64,000 nt of DNA, from contig NZ_JABBGH010000001.1 of NCBI RefSeq assembly GCF_012927305.1, positions 930,001 to 994,000 on the forward strand, in the 5' to 3' direction. Shown here piece after piece: positions 24,640 to 33,352 of this stretch. The position numbers were made by a program, and so were the translations under genes. The DNA comes from Hymenobacter polaris. Its GTDB lineage: Bacteria > Bacteroidota > Bacteroidia > Cytophagales > Hymenobacteraceae. A model generated the notes under the pieces. That model was given only the letters and a program-made list of their open reading frames with translations, was not told the origin of the DNA and ran no database searches. Positions within the stretch are counted from its first letter, which is position 1. Every line of letters starts with the position of its first letter.

Positions 24640-26787
24640 ATGTCTCCTTCCCGCCTCAAAATTAGCACCTACGCCGGCCTGGTAACTGCCGTGTTTGGGT
24701 TGGCGTCGTACCGGTTTTACCAACGCAGCGGGCCCGAAGCCGTGCCCGGCAAAGAGCAGGTGCTGGTGGGCACCATCGTGCAGGGCCTCACCCAGGCGCA
24801 CTACCAGCCCGAGCGCATCGACGATGCCTTTAGCAAGCGCGTGTTCGACCTCTCACTCAAGCGCCTAGATTACCGCAAGAAGTTTTTGCTGCAGTCCGAC
24901 ATCGCGCAGCTGATGAAGTATCAGACTGATATTGACGACGAAACCAAGCGCGGCACCCACGAGTTTCTGGACCTCAGCACCAAGCTGATGGCCGAGCGCA
25001 CCAAGCAGATGCAGGCGCTCGCCCACGAGTTGCTGGCCAAGCCCTTCACCTTCGACAACGAGGAAACTTTCCAGAGCGACTGGGAGAAGGCGACCTTCCC
25101 GACCAACGCCGCCGACCAGCGCGAGCAGTGGCGCAAGCTGCTGAAATACGAGACCCTGGTGCGCGTGGCCGAGATGATGGACGAGCAGGACAAGCGCCAC
25201 GACCGCAGCCGGGTAGCCAGCCTCAGCAAAGAGCCCGCCACGGCCGAGCCCGACCGCACCCCCGCCCAGATGGAGGAGGAAGCCCGCAAGCGCGTGCTTA
25301 AGTTCTACGACGAGCAGTTTGCCGACCAGCCCGACGCCAGCGAGGTGCTAACCAGCTACGCCAACGTCATCGCCAACACCTACGACCCGCACACCGAGTA
25401 TTTTGCCCCTCGGGACAAGGAGGAGTTCGATATTCAGCTCACCGGCCGCTTCGAGGGCATCGGGGCCACGCTGCGCGAGAAGGATGGCCTGATTTACATT
25501 GATGACATCGTGCCCGGCTCGGCCTCGTACCGCCAGGGCGAGTTGAAAAAAGGCGACGCCATCTTGCGCGTGGCCCAGGGCGCGGCCGAGCCCGTGAGCA
25601 TCGAGGGCTGGCACACCAACAAGGCCGTGACGCTCATTCGGGGCAAGAAGGGCTCGGAAGTGCGCCTGACGGTGAAGCGGCCCGACGGCTCGACCAAGGT
25701 TATTCCCATCGTGCGCGACGTGGTGGTGGTGGCCGAAACCTACGCCCAGTCGGCGGTGATTAACGACCCGAGCGGCGTGAAAATCGGCTACCTGCGCCTG
25801 CCGACGTTCTACGCCGACTTCAACGACAACGGTGGGCGCTCGTCGGCCGAAGACGTGAAGAAGGAGCTGGCCAAGCTGAACGCCGAGGGCGTAAAGGGCG
25901 TCATCTTCGACTTGCGTAACAACGGCGGCGGCTCGCTCAACGACGCCGTGGAAATGGCGGGCCTCTTTATGCCCAGCGGCCCCATGGTGCAGGTGCGCAC
26001 CAGCCAGGGCATTACCAACGTGCTGAACGACAAGGACCCTAGGGTGCAATACACCGGCCCGCTGGTGGTGCTGGTGAACCGCTACAGCGCCTCGGCCTCC
26101 GAGATTTTGGCGGCCGCCATTCAGGACTACAAGCGCGGCGTGATTATGGGCTCGACCAGCACCTACGGCAAGGGCACGGTGCAGCGCATCATCGACCTCG
26201 ACGAAACGTTGCCTACCGAGCTGAACTCGCTGAAGCCCTTCGGCTCGCTGAAGTTCACGATGCAGAAGTTTTACCGCGTGACGGGCGGCTCGACCCAGTT
26301 CAAGGGCGTGGCCTCCGACATCGTGCTTCCCGACGCCCTCTCCTACCTCGACCGGGGCGAGAAAGAGTCGGACTACCCGCTGAAGTGGGACGAGATTAAG
26401 CCCGCCAGCTACCGCCCCTGGGACGACCAGCCCAACTACGCCAAGCTCGAAGCCAACAGCAAAGCCCGCGTGGCGGCCAACCCGGCCTTCCAGCAGCTGG
26501 CTGAGATTGTGCAAACCCTGCGCAAGCGCAAGGACGAAACGGTAGTGTCGCTGAAGCTGACCACTTACCGCGCCTCGCAGCACCAGCTCAAGGAAGAGTC
26601 GGACAAGTACGACACCATCCAGAAGGCAGCTAAGCCCCTCACCATCCAGCCCCTGGCCGCCGACCGCCAGGCCCTGGGCAGCGACACGACCAACATCAGC
26701 CGCGCCATGCGCTTCACCAGAGGCCTCAACAAGGACCTGACCGTGAACGAGGCCGTGAACGTGGTGAAGGACCAGACCGCAAACTAA
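24640..26787 (+). CDS. prc: Carboxy-terminal processing (tail-specific) protease, S41 family
   Basis: A 715-residue protease. The start at ATG 24640 (MSPSRLKISTYAGL) gives an N-terminal membrane anchor or signal (about 8-28). The Tsp/Prc N-terminal helical domain is followed by a PDZ domain (RFEGIGATLREKDGLIYI, then GSASYRQGELKKGDAILRV) and the S41 catalytic domain, with the Ser in RYSASASEILAAAIQDY and the Lys in TYGKGTVQ. A DUF3340-like C-terminal region completes the usual length. In the periplasm it would degrade or trim proteins by their C-termini, including envelope regulators. It is a single-gene unit with a -7 box and a strong terminator. Confidence 0.95.
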   Translation: MSPSRLKISTYAGLVTAVFGLASYRFYQRSGPEAVPGKEQVLVGTIVQGLTQAHYQPERIDDAFSKRVFDLSLKRLDYRKKFLLQSDIAQLMKYQTDIDDETKRGTHEFLDLSTKLMAERTKQMQALAHELLAKPFTFDNEETFQSDWEKATFPTNAADQREQWRKLLKYETLVRVAEMMDEQDKRHDRSRVASLSKEPATAEPDRTPAQMEEEARKRVLKFYDEQFADQPDASEVLTSYANVIANTYDPHTEYFAPRDKEEFDIQLTGRFEGIGATLREKDGLIYIDDIVPGSASYRQGELKKGDAILRVAQGAAEPVSIEGWHTNKAVTLIRGKKGSEVRLTVKRPDGSTKVIPIVRDVVVVAETYAQSAVINDPSGVKIGYLRLPTFYADFNDNGGRSSAEDVKKELAKLNAEGVKGVIFDLRNNGGGSLNDAVEMAGLFMPSGPMVQVRTSQGITNVLNDKDPRVQYTGPLVVLVNRYSASASEILAAAIQDYKRGVIMGSTSTYGKGTVQRIIDLDETLPTELNSLKPFGSLKFTMQKFYRVTGGSTQFKGVASDIVLPDALSYLDRGEKESDYPLKWDEIKPASYRPWDDQPNYAKLEANSKARVAANPAFQQLAEIVQTLRKRKDETVVSLKLTTYRASQHQLKEESDKYDTIQKAAKPLTIQPLAADRQALGSDTTNISRAMRFTRGLNKDLTVNEAVNVVKDQTAN

Positions 26788-27003
26788 GCGGATTTAACGG
26801 ATACGCCGCTTTGCGAGCGAGTAGCAAGAGCCACCTTTAGGGGTGGCTCTTTTTTTAGCCATTCACTTTAGCAAATAGCCATACCTTTCTCCCTTTCCCG
26901 CGTCGGGCGGCCCTAGGCTCAGCCACGCCCAAAACCGCGTAGCCAGCCGCGCCAGCGGCGTATCTACGCCATCCGTTAAATCCGTTAAATCTGCGATTAT
27001 TTT
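26788..27003. repeat. Intergenic element bounded by ATCCGTTAAATC repeats
   Basis: GCGGATTTAACGGATACGCC at 26788-26807 faces inverted copies near 26958-26999 (GGCGTATCTACGCC, ATCCGTTAAATCCGTTAAAT, CTGCG). The same family recurs around 28164-28440. The Prc terminator lies inside. I see no gene in the gap. Confidence 0.7.
26827..26857 (+). terminator. Terminator of the Prc gene
   Basis: AGAGCCACC at 26827-26835 pairs with GGTGGCTCT at 26842-26850, followed by seven T. Confidence 0.92.
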
Positions 27004-27047
27004 TAGCAAACAAGAACTAAAAACCTTGGCCTAGGTGTTATCCTGGT

Positions 27048-28163
27048 ATGACGACGAAACCCGAAGCCCGCATTATTCCGCTCATCCCGGCCGAAATGTA
27101 TTCGGCCCCCGTGGAGAGCACCTCGACCCTGGCGGAAGCCATGCTCACGCCCGAGGAGCAGGAGCAGCAGCGCCAGGCCGACGAAACCTGGCGCCGCAGC
27201 ATTCCGGCGCAGGTGTTTCTCAACTACTTCTTCGCTATCAACTACCATTTGCAGGACGAGGCCGGCGCCCCCCAGGGCGGCCTGGGCAACTTGCCGTACT
27301 TCCGCCAGCACCAAGCCGAGCTGGGCGACGCCGACGTGGCCGCCCTCACCAAGCTGCTGCACACCTGCTGGAGTACCGAGTACGCCCTGCGCGCCACCGC
27401 CGAGCTGGGCGATGAGAACTTCCTGCGCAACGCCCTGCACTGGACCTTCCCGCAGGCCTACCACACCATCCTGTCGGGCCTGCAGGCCTTTTTGTACACC
27501 ACCGGCGTGCGCACCACCAATGCGCAGGTGGTGCGCCGCGAGGTGGGCCGGCTGGTGGTGAAGAACGCTTACCCACGCCCGGTATCATTCTACGCCGCCG
27601 GGGCCTACGGTGACTTCAGCATCCACCGCCTGCCGCTGGCCGGCTACAAGGCGGGGCTGCACATTGCGGCGCAGGAGATTGATGCGCAGGCCCAGATTGG
27701 CCAGTTTTTGCGCACTACGCGCAAGCAGCGCGCCATTGGCGTGCGCCAGCAGGTGCAAGCCAACCCCAATACCGCCATTCGGAGCCAGAAAACCGGCCGC
27801 CCGCTCGATAAGTGGACCGCCAGCCACTGGCAGCAGATTACCTGGCGCCTGGGCTACACCACCATCTTCGATTTGCTGGGCCGCCTGCGCATCTCGCAAA
27901 CCAGCCGCGAGATTGAGCGCTACGTGGAGGCCGACATCGACTTCCGCCTCTTCCACACCTCGCTGCTCAACATTGTGAGCTACCTCAACGGCGTGCACGA
28001 AACCTACGTGGCCAAGGCCCTAGGGCTGGCGCGCTACGAGCAGTTGGTGCGCGAGCTGCCGTTGCACTTGCAGGGTGGCTTCGTGCAGGAGCGCCTGCGC
28101 ACCCGCGTGCAGCCTACCCTGCTGGGCGCCGAGCCCACGCCCGAGCTGCGCATGGCCGCTTAA
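27048..28163 (+). CDS. Conserved-looking protein of unknown function
   Basis: A 371-residue cytoplasmic protein with no signal peptide or membrane segment. The N-terminal half (about 45-190) contains aromatic-rich helices (IPAQVFLNYFFAINYHLQD; LRNALHWTFPQAYHTILSG). The middle is basic (RTTRKQRAIGVRQQ), followed by KWTASHWQQITWRLGYTTIF and a long helical C-terminus. The pattern suggests an all-helical protein that may bind nucleic acid or another protein, but I know no family that fits. It is alone between two intergenic repeat elements of the same family, with a terminator after it. Its base and codon use match the neighbours, so recent transfer is not indicated. Confidence 0.7.
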   Translation: MTTKPEARIIPLIPAEMYSAPVESTSTLAEAMLTPEEQEQQRQADETWRRSIPAQVFLNYFFAINYHLQDEAGAPQGGLGNLPYFRQHQAELGDADVAALTKLLHTCWSTEYALRATAELGDENFLRNALHWTFPQAYHTILSGLQAFLYTTGVRTTNAQVVRREVGRLVVKNAYPRPVSFYAAGAYGDFSIHRLPLAGYKAGLHIAAQEIDAQAQIGQFLRTTRKQRAIGVRQQVQANPNTAIRSQKTGRPLDKWTASHWQQITWRLGYTTIFDLLGRLRISQTSREIERYVEADIDFRLFHTSLLNIVSYLNGVHETYVAKALGLARYEQLVRELPLHLQGGFVQERLRTRVQPTLLGAEPTPELRMAA

Positions 28164-28236
28164 ATCGCAGATTTAACAGATTCAACGGATTGCGCCGATA
28201 TGCTTGGCTTGACAAGCCGGCTACGCAGTTTGTATT

Positions 28237-28269
28237 AAAGGCCACCTCGCTTCGGGGTGGCCTTTTTTT
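28237..28269 (+). terminator. Terminator of the unknown gene upstream of lysS
   Basis: AAAGGCCACC pairs with GGTGGCCTTT around a short CGCTTCG-type loop and is followed by a T-tract. Confidence 0.9.
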
Positions 28270-28274
28270 ACACG

Positions 28275-28282
28275 TACTTTTG
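28275..28282 (+). promoter_or_regulatory. Promoter -7 element, probably for lysS
   Basis: TACTTTTG is a perfect TAnnTTTG match immediately after the terminator. It would give lysS a 5' leader of about 150 bases containing one repeat arm. Confidence 0.45.
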
Positions 28283-28437
28283 CGGCTCGCTTACTGGTAG
28301 GGAGTCTACAGGATGCCTAGGAGAATGCTGCAACTACTCCATAACCAGGCGCATTCCTCAATAAGCCCGCGCCATAAGCATAGTCAGCCTCGCACCAGCG
28401 GGGCGTATCTGCGAAATCCGTTAAATCAGTTAAATCT

Positions 28438-29961
28438 GTGGTCCTTAGCGAACAAGAACAACTGCGCCGCCACAAGCTCAACGAGCTGCGCGCCCTGGGC
28501 ATTGAGCCCTACCCGTCGGAGCTATTCGATGTCAATTTCTCGGCCCAGGAGATTCTGGACAACTACCACCCCGAGCTGAACAACTTCCAGGAGGTGGCGC
28601 TGGCCGGCCGCCTTATGTCGGTGCGCGTGATGGGCAAGGCCTCGTTTGCCGAGCTGATGGACTCGTCGGGCCGCATTCAGCTCTACGTCAACCGCGACGA
28701 GATTTGCCCCGGCGAAGACAAGACCTTGTACAACAACGTCTTTAAGAAACTGCTCGACCTAGGGGACTTCATCGGCGTGAAGGGCCACGTGTTTAAAACC
28801 CAGGTGGGCGAAATCTCGGTGCACGTCACCGAGCTAAAGCTGCTGGCTAAGGCCCTGCGCCCGCTACCGGTGGTGAAGGAAAAGATAGACGAAGCCACCG
28901 GCGAGAAAGTGGTTTACGACGCCTTCACCGACCCCGAGCAGCGCTACCGCCAGCGCTACGTGGATATGGTGGTGAACCCGCAGGTGCGCGACACCTTCAT
29001 CAAGCGCACGCAGCTGGTGCAGGCCATGCGCAACTACCTCAACGACAAGGGCTACCTGGAGGTGGAAACGCCCATTTTGCAGCCGCTCTACGGCGGCGCG
29101 GCGGCGCGGCCCTTCACCACGCACCACAACACGCTGGACATGACGCTGTACTTGCGCATTGCCAACGAGCTGTACCTCAAGCGCCTGATTGTGGGCGGCT
29201 TTGATGGCGTGTACGAGTTCTCCAAGGACTTCCGCAACGAGGGCATGTCGCGGTTTCACAACCCTGAGTTCACCCAGATGGAGCTGTACGTGGCCTACAA
29301 GGACTACGCCTGGATGATGGACCTGGTGGAGGAGATGGTGGAGCGCGTGGCCCTGGCCCTGCACGGCAAAACCGAGGTGCAGGTGGGCGACAACCTCATC
29401 AACTTCCAGCGGCCCTGGCAGCGCTACACCATGTTCGAGGCCATCGAGAAGTACACCGGCGAAGCCATCGGCGAGCTGGACGAAGCCGGCCTGCGCGCGG
29501 TGGCCGACAAGCTGCACGTGCACCTCGACCCGAGCATGGGCAAATCAAAAATCATCGACGAGATTTTCGGCGAGCATGTCGAGCCCAAGCTCATCCAGCC
29601 CACTTTCATCACCGACTACCCAGTGGAGATGTCGCCGCTGGCCAAGAAGCACCGCGACCGGCCTGGCCTGGTGGAGCGCTTCGAGGCCATCTGCAACGGC
29701 AAGGAAATCTGCAACGCCTTCTCGGAGCTGAACGACCCTATCGACCAGCGCCAGCGCTTCGAAGATCAGCTGGAGCTGGGCAAGCGCGGCGACACCGAGG
29801 CGATGGTGCTCGACGAGGACTTCCTGCGCGCCCTGGAGTACGGCATGCCGCCCACGGCGGGCCTGGGCATCGGCATCGACCGCCTGAGCATGATTATGAC
29901 CAACTCGCACTCTATCCAAGACGTGCTCTTCTTCCCGCAAATGCGGCCCGAGGCGCTATAA
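28438..29961 (+). CDS. lysS: Lysyl-tRNA synthetase, class II
   Basis: A 507-residue enzyme that charges tRNA-Lys. The N-terminal OB-fold anticodon domain ([20 protein letters not shown]; about 60-155) is followed by the class II catalytic core: motif 1 around [15 protein letters not shown], motif 2 ([14 protein letters not shown]) and motif 3 ([11 protein letters not shown]). Its length is normal. The start is taken as GTG 28438, giving [21 protein letters not shown], the usual beginning for this family; no in-frame ATG lies close upstream. That GTG is part of an intergenic repeat. The gene is cytoplasmic, single-copy in this window and followed by a hairpin terminator. Confidence 0.97.
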   Translation: MVLSEQEQLRRHKLNELRALGIEPYPSELFDVNFSAQEILDNYHPELNNFQEVALAGRLMSVRVMGKASFAELMDSSGRIQLYVNRDEICPGEDKTLYNNVFKKLLDLGDFIGVKGHVFKTQVGEISVHVTELKLLAKALRPLPVVKEKIDEATGEKVVYDAFTDPEQRYRQRYVDMVVNPQVRDTFIKRTQLVQAMRNYLNDKGYLEVETPILQPLYGGAAARPFTTHHNTLDMTLYLRIANELYLKRLIVGGFDGVYEFSKDFRNEGMSRFHNPEFTQMELYVAYKDYAWMMDLVEEMVERVALALHGKTEVQVGDNLINFQRPWQRYTMFEAIEKYTGEAIGELDEAGLRAVADKLHVHLDPSMGKSKIIDEIFGEHVEPKLIQPTFITDYPVEMSPLAKKHRDRPGLVERFEAICNGKEICNAFSELNDPIDQRQRFEDQLELGKRGDTEAMVLDEDFLRALEYGMPPTAGLGIGIDRLSMIMTNSHSIQDVLFFPQMRPEAL

Positions 29962-30016
29962 GCGCAGCCTAGGGCCTGGGCGCCCGCGAAACCCCCAGGC
30001 TCCGCGCTACCCAACC

Positions 30017-30058
30017 AAGCCAGGTGTGGCGGTGCAAGCCGCGGCGCCTGGCTTTGCT
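30017..30058 (+). terminator. Terminator of lysS
   Basis: AAGCCAGG at 30017-30024 pairs with CCTGGCTT at 30047-30054, with an inner GC-rich stem (GCGG/CCGC) and a short TTTGCTT tail. Confidence 0.7.
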
Positions 30059-30091
30059 TATGGGCCCTAGGCCGGGCTGAGGCGCGTGAAC

Positions 30092-30122
30092 TTGCCAACG
30101 TGTATAATCGACCCTACTTTAG
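30092..30122 (+). promoter_or_regulatory. Candidate promoter of the GT61 gene
   Basis: TTG at 30092-30094 is followed after 20 bases by TACTTTAG at 30115-30122, one mismatch from TAnnTTTG, in an AT-rich stretch. The spacing fits Bacteroidota promoters. The leader would be about 75 bases. Confidence 0.4.
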
Positions 30123-30202
30123 TATTTTATATTTGCTAAAGGCTGAGCTAGTAAGCGGCTTTTAGCTTCTTTTCAACTTAGTAGGCTTAGTAGATTTAGC
30201 AC

Positions 30203-31336
30203 ATGGAGTACGCCCGCGCGAAGCTGCTGAATGCCCTGCGCCGCGGCACCCGGCTGGCGGCCAGCGCGGCGGGTGTGCGCTTCTTGAGCAAGGCGCAGAC
30301 GGTGGACTACCTGCGGCCCCAGGTGCTGCGGCAGTACCCTGGGCAGCAGCTGGCGCTACCAGCCGTGCCCGACGCCGTAGCAAGTTCGCAGCTGCTGCAC
30401 GAGGCCCGCACCATTGTCACGGAGCCGCAGTACACGTGGCAGCTGGCGGCTGCGGCGGGGGCCGCCCTGCTGCGCAACGGGGGCGTGCGCGTAGGCCGCA
30501 CGATACTTTGCCCCGATTATGCCATCCACGAGCTGGGGCGCCACTGCTGGCGCCCGGCCCCGCCCCGCGCCGCCACGGCCGATATACTACTAGCGCCGTT
30601 CAGCCACTACCAGCACCCGCTGCAGATATGGGGCTACTACGACTACCTGCTGCTGGTGGGTGCCAAGCTGTGCCGCCTGCTGGCGGCCCTGCCGGCCACG
30701 GCCGCCGCGCAGGCGCTGGTCAGCTACCCGCTCTTTCATACTACCTACGAGCAGGAGCTGGCGGCGGCCCTGGGCCTAGGGCCCGCTCAGCTCGTTGACA
30801 GCCGCACCCACCGGGTAGGTTTCAGCACGTGCGTGCTTGGCAATGGTGCCGGGGGGTACTACCCGAGCGCCACAGACGTGCACCTGCTGCACGACCGCCT
30901 GGCTCCCCTCATCAACCCCAACGCCTCCTCCGCTCCCCGCCTCTATATCAGCCGCAGGGGCCGCCGCCGCATCAGCAACGAAGACGCCCTCGTTCGGATG
31001 CTGCTCACCTACGGCTTCACGGTGGTGGAAGACCGGCCGCGCAGCCTGGCCGAGCAGCTTACCCTTTACCACGGCGCCTCCTTTATCCTGGGCCCGCACG
31101 GCGCCTCCTTTACCAACATCATCTGGTGCCGGCCGGGCACGCAGCTATTTGAGATTTTTTCGCCCGGCTACGCCCCCGACTACTTTCACTACCTGGCGCA
31201 GCTGCGGGGCGTGCGCTACGCGGGCTGCCGGCAAGCGCTGGCCCCCGGCCGCTACAGCCACCCTCTGGATGAGAACATTGTCGTGTCCGTCGATGCCATC
31301 GAGCGGGCGCTGGGTCCCTTGCTCTGCACCACTTAG
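30203..31336 (+). CDS. Glycosyltransferase family 61 protein
   Basis: A 377-residue cytoplasmic or membrane-associated protein. The C-terminal half carries the GT61 (DUF563) features: PRLYISRRGRRRISNED, then a helix and GFTVVEDRPRSLAEQ, and the hallmark GPHGASFTNIIWCRPGT followed by LFEIF and YFHYLA. Members transfer xylose, GlcNAc or related sugars in capsule and exopolysaccharide synthesis. It is alone here, outside any visible polysaccharide cluster. The N-terminal 60 residues are basic and possibly membrane-facing. Confidence 0.88.
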   Translation: MEYARAKLLNALRRGTRLAASAAGVRFLSKAQTVDYLRPQVLRQYPGQQLALPAVPDAVASSQLLHEARTIVTEPQYTWQLAAAAGAALLRNGGVRVGRTILCPDYAIHELGRHCWRPAPPRAATADILLAPFSHYQHPLQIWGYYDYLLLVGAKLCRLLAALPATAAAQALVSYPLFHTTYEQELAAALGLGPAQLVDSRTHRVGFSTCVLGNGAGGYYPSATDVHLLHDRLAPLINPNASSAPRLYISRRGRRRISNEDALVRMLLTYGFTVVEDRPRSLAEQLTLYHGASFILGPHGASFTNIIWCRPGTQLFEIFSPGYAPDYFHYLAQLRGVRYAGCRQALAPGRYSHPLDENIVVSVDAIERALGPLLCTT

Positions 31337-31382
31337 GCGGTTGCCGCTGCCGGCGCCGGGAAGGCCTAGGTCTTACACGTCA

Positions 31383-31417
31383 AAAAGCCCGCTACCGATA
31401 GGGTAGCGGGCTTTTCT
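31383..31417 (+). terminator. Terminator of the GT61 gene
   Basis: AAAAGCCCGCTACC pairs perfectly with GGTAGCGGGCTTTT around GATAG, followed by CTTTA. Confidence 0.93.
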
Positions 31418-31459
31418 TTACCAAAGATGGGAAAAACAACTCACTGACAGAAGCTTGCG

Positions 31460-31594
31460 ATGGGTCGTCTGATTTTACTGCGCGGAATGATAAACCAATT
31501 CCGCCAGAAGCTCCTACGTCCGGCAATTTTACAGCAGCGAAATTGGCAATTCCAACATCGTTTGGTAAGGTCTTTAACGGGGCGGGTAGCCTAG
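31460..31594 (+). other. Candidate small gene or small RNA with its own terminator
   Basis: The gap 31418-31673 is AT-richer than its surroundings. An ATG at 31460 opens a 44-codon frame (MGRLILLRGMINQFRQKLL at its start) that is basic and ends with a TAG inside CCTAGG. A stem TAACGGGGC/GCCCGTTA (31575-31583 with 31606-31613) followed by TTTTTT overlaps its end. A terminator needs a transcript, so either a short peptide gene or a small RNA may lie here. Coding status is unproven. Confidence 0.3.
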
Positions 31595-31619
31595 GGTTAC
31601 GAGGAGCCCGTTATTTTTT
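31575..31619 (+). terminator. Orphan terminator hairpin
   Basis: TAACGGGGC and GCCCGTTA form a stem followed by six T. It has no annotated gene directly upstream other than the 44-codon candidate. Confidence 0.6.
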
Positions 31620-31673
31620 CAACAAATCGCTTAACTTACTTATTTACAGAGAAATATTTTTATAGACGCAGCC

Positions 31674-32012
31674 TCATACCTCATCGCCGCCTACCGAGCG
31701 GCCGTTGCCGGCGCCGGCGGGGGCGGTAAGGTCGCCGGGCTCGGCTGCGCTCAGGCTCTGCAGCCGCTCGTCGGCGGCTTGCTTATCGGCATTGTGGGCG
31801 GGGGTAGCGGCGGCGGCACCGGTAAAGCGGGCCAGGGCGCCCTTCACCTTGTCGCCCAGGCTACCGCTCCAGAGCTTGTCGGCGCCCTGGGCCAGGGTTT
31901 TGCGGGTGTCCTCGCCGGTTTCGGGGGCTAGCAGCAAGCCAGCCACGATGCCGGCCGTGGCGCCCGCCAGCAGCGAGACGATGACTTTACCGTTGTTGTC
32001 TTTAATAGGCAT
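31674..32012 (-). CDS. YtxH-domain protein
   Basis: A 112-residue protein from the ATG at 32012 (MPIKDNNGKVIV). The N-terminal single membrane helix with Gly/Ala repeats and the LLAPETGEDTRK signature define the YtxH family, general-stress-associated membrane proteins found in many bacteria. The rest is hydrophilic and Ala/Asp rich. A larger YtxH-CsbD fusion is encoded 322 bases upstream on the same strand with its own terminator, so these are probable paralogues regulated in parallel. The molecular function of the family is unknown. Confidence 0.85.
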   Translation of the reverse strand: MPIKDNNGKVIVSLLAGATAGIVAGLLLAPETGEDTRKTLAQGADKLWSGSLGDKVKGALARFTGAAAATPAHNADKQAADERLQSLSAAEPGDLTAPAGAGNGRSVGGDEV

Positions 32013-32243
32013 GGTGGGTAAGGAGCTAAATGGGTAGAAAATCAACTACGGCGAATTTATATTCCGGGGTACCATCAGAGCGGGGTTTAGCTTACGTCCG
32101 TCAGTGAACGGTCAGCGTGAAATTGGCGCGACCAACGGGCGGGGGCCAGCCCCGCCCCGAAGGTACCCAGACTACCTGCGCAAGGCAGTAGCCTAGGCTG
32201 CTACGGCAAAAGCTGCGGGCCGGTTAGCCAGTTGTAGCAGCAC

Positions 32244-32275
32244 AAAAAAGCCACCCTCCGTGGAAGGTGGCTTTT
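32244..32275 (-). terminator. Terminator of the YtxH-CsbD gene
   Basis: On the minus strand AAGCCACCTTCC pairs with GGAGGGTGGCTT and is followed by TTTTTT. The 322-base gap 32013-32334 holds this hairpin and the upstream region of the smaller YtxH gene (TAAATTCG, one mismatch from the -7 box). I see nothing else in it. Confidence 0.85.
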
Positions 32276-32334
32276 GGTTAGCGGTGTCTACTATTAGCCC
32301 TAGGGCCTTAGTGCGGCCAGTGGGAGCGCTAGTT

Positions 32335-32820
32335 CTATGCTTTGTTGGCCGCGTCTTTGGCGGTGTCGGTTGCCTTGCTCACAGCGTCTTTGGCTTTGCT
32401 GCTAAAATCGCTCAGCAGCTTCACAATATCCGACTTGCTTTGGCCGAGCTTCTGCTCGAGGCGGCCGAGCAGCTCGTCTATCTTGCCATCGCTGAAGTTG
32501 AGGTCCTCGTCCGTCAGCTGCGCATACTGCTGCTTCAGCTTGCCTTTAATTTCATCCCAGTTGCCCTTGATTTGCAGGTTGCTGGTCAGCTCGTCCACCT
32601 TGCCGCTGATGCCTTTGAATTTTTCTTCCAGGTCGGCGCTGTATTTCTTGTATTGCTCGCCCAGCTGGTCACCCAGGTCCTTGGCCGATTCTTTCCAGCT
32701 ATCGAGAGTTACGGAGCCTTTATCGGGGGCCAGCAAAATGCCGGCAATGATACCAGCACCCGCGCCTGCCAAGGCGGCGAGCAGAACTTTGCCAGCGCTG
32801 TTGTCTTCTTTGTAAGCCAT
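32335..32820 (-). CDS. YtxH-CsbD fusion stress protein
   Basis: A 161-residue protein from the ATG at 32820 (MAYKEDNSAGKV). Residues 10-40 form the YtxH membrane helix with ILLAPDKG. Residues 85-135 match the CsbD-like domain (QIKGNWDEIKGKLKQQYAQL, then LTDEDLNFSDGKIDEL and GRLEQKLG), a small general-stress domain usually found as a free 60-residue protein. A Lys/Ala/Asp-rich tail of LEA-like character follows. Fusion to a membrane helix would tether CsbD to the membrane. Both parts point to envelope or osmotic stress (inference). Confidence 0.85.
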   Translation of the reverse strand: MAYKEDNSAGKVLLAALAGAGAGIIAGILLAPDKGSVTLDSWKESAKDLGDQLGEQYKKYSADLEEKFKGISGKVDELTSNLQIKGNWDEIKGKLKQQYAQLTDEDLNFSDGKIDELLGRLEQKLGQSKSDIVKLLSDFSSKAKDAVSKATDTAKDAANKA

Positions 32821-33009
32821 GAGAAAGAAAAATAATGAAGGTGAGTTGAAGTTCAAGCGAATAGCTGCCCTAGGGGGCAGCTAGGCTCGGCGTATGGCGG
32901 CTATACGGCGGCAGCGGCGGGGGGGTTGGCAGGGGCCGCAAAAAAGCGGGCGGCGCGGGGTTTTGGCCCGCTAGCCCTACCTTGCCACCCCTCCCCTAGC
33001 CCTTTTTAT

Positions 33010-33273
33010 ATGCTTTTTCTCCTTGTTTGCCGGGGTCACCGCCTGGGCCTGGCCGCCGGCCTGCTGGCCCTGGCTGCCTGCCAGCGGCCCGCGCCCACTA
33101 CCAGCGCTTGCATCGACCCCGCCAAAGTAGACCCCACCGGCGTGTGCCCCATGGTGTACGAGCCGGTGTGCGGCTGCGACGGCAAAACGTATTCCAATGC
33201 CTGCGTAGCTGGCCACGCGGGCGTGCGCACCTTCCGGGCGGGCGCCTGCCCTACCCCACCGGCCTCGCGCTAG
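33010..33273 (+). CDS. Kazal-type protease-inhibitor lipoprotein
   Basis: An 87-residue protein. The ATG at 33010 gives a lipobox ending at Cys24 (ALAAC); the in-frame ATG upstream at 32926 has no sensible leader. The remaining six cysteines follow the Kazal pattern, with the diagnostic PVCGCDGKTYSNAC. Kazal domains bind serine proteases in a substrate-like way. A surface-anchored inhibitor could protect the cell from foreign proteases or its own secreted ones (inference). Its neighbours give no clue. Confidence 0.85.
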   Translation: MLFLLVCRGHRLGLAAGLLALAACQRPAPTTSACIDPAKVDPTGVCPMVYEPVCGCDGKTYSNACVAGHAGVRTFRAGACPTPPASR

Positions 33274-33352
33274 CCCGGCGGGCCTAGGCCGCAGTGGGCA
33301 GGCGCGCCCGCTATACGCTGTATTTCAACTTATTACTTATTTATTTAGCCGC

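Larger units (their letters stand above)
28164..28440. repeat. Second ATCCGTTAAATC element, reaching into the lysS start
   Basis: CGCAGATTTAACAGATTCAA at 28167-28186, continuing to CGGATTGCGCCG, is inverted relative to GGCGTATCTGCG, AATCCGTTAAATCAGTTAAA and TCTGTGG ending at 28441. The outer bases of the right copy, TCTGTGG, include the GTG used as the lysS start codon. The terminator of the upstream gene and a -7 box lie between the arms. Confidence 0.7.
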
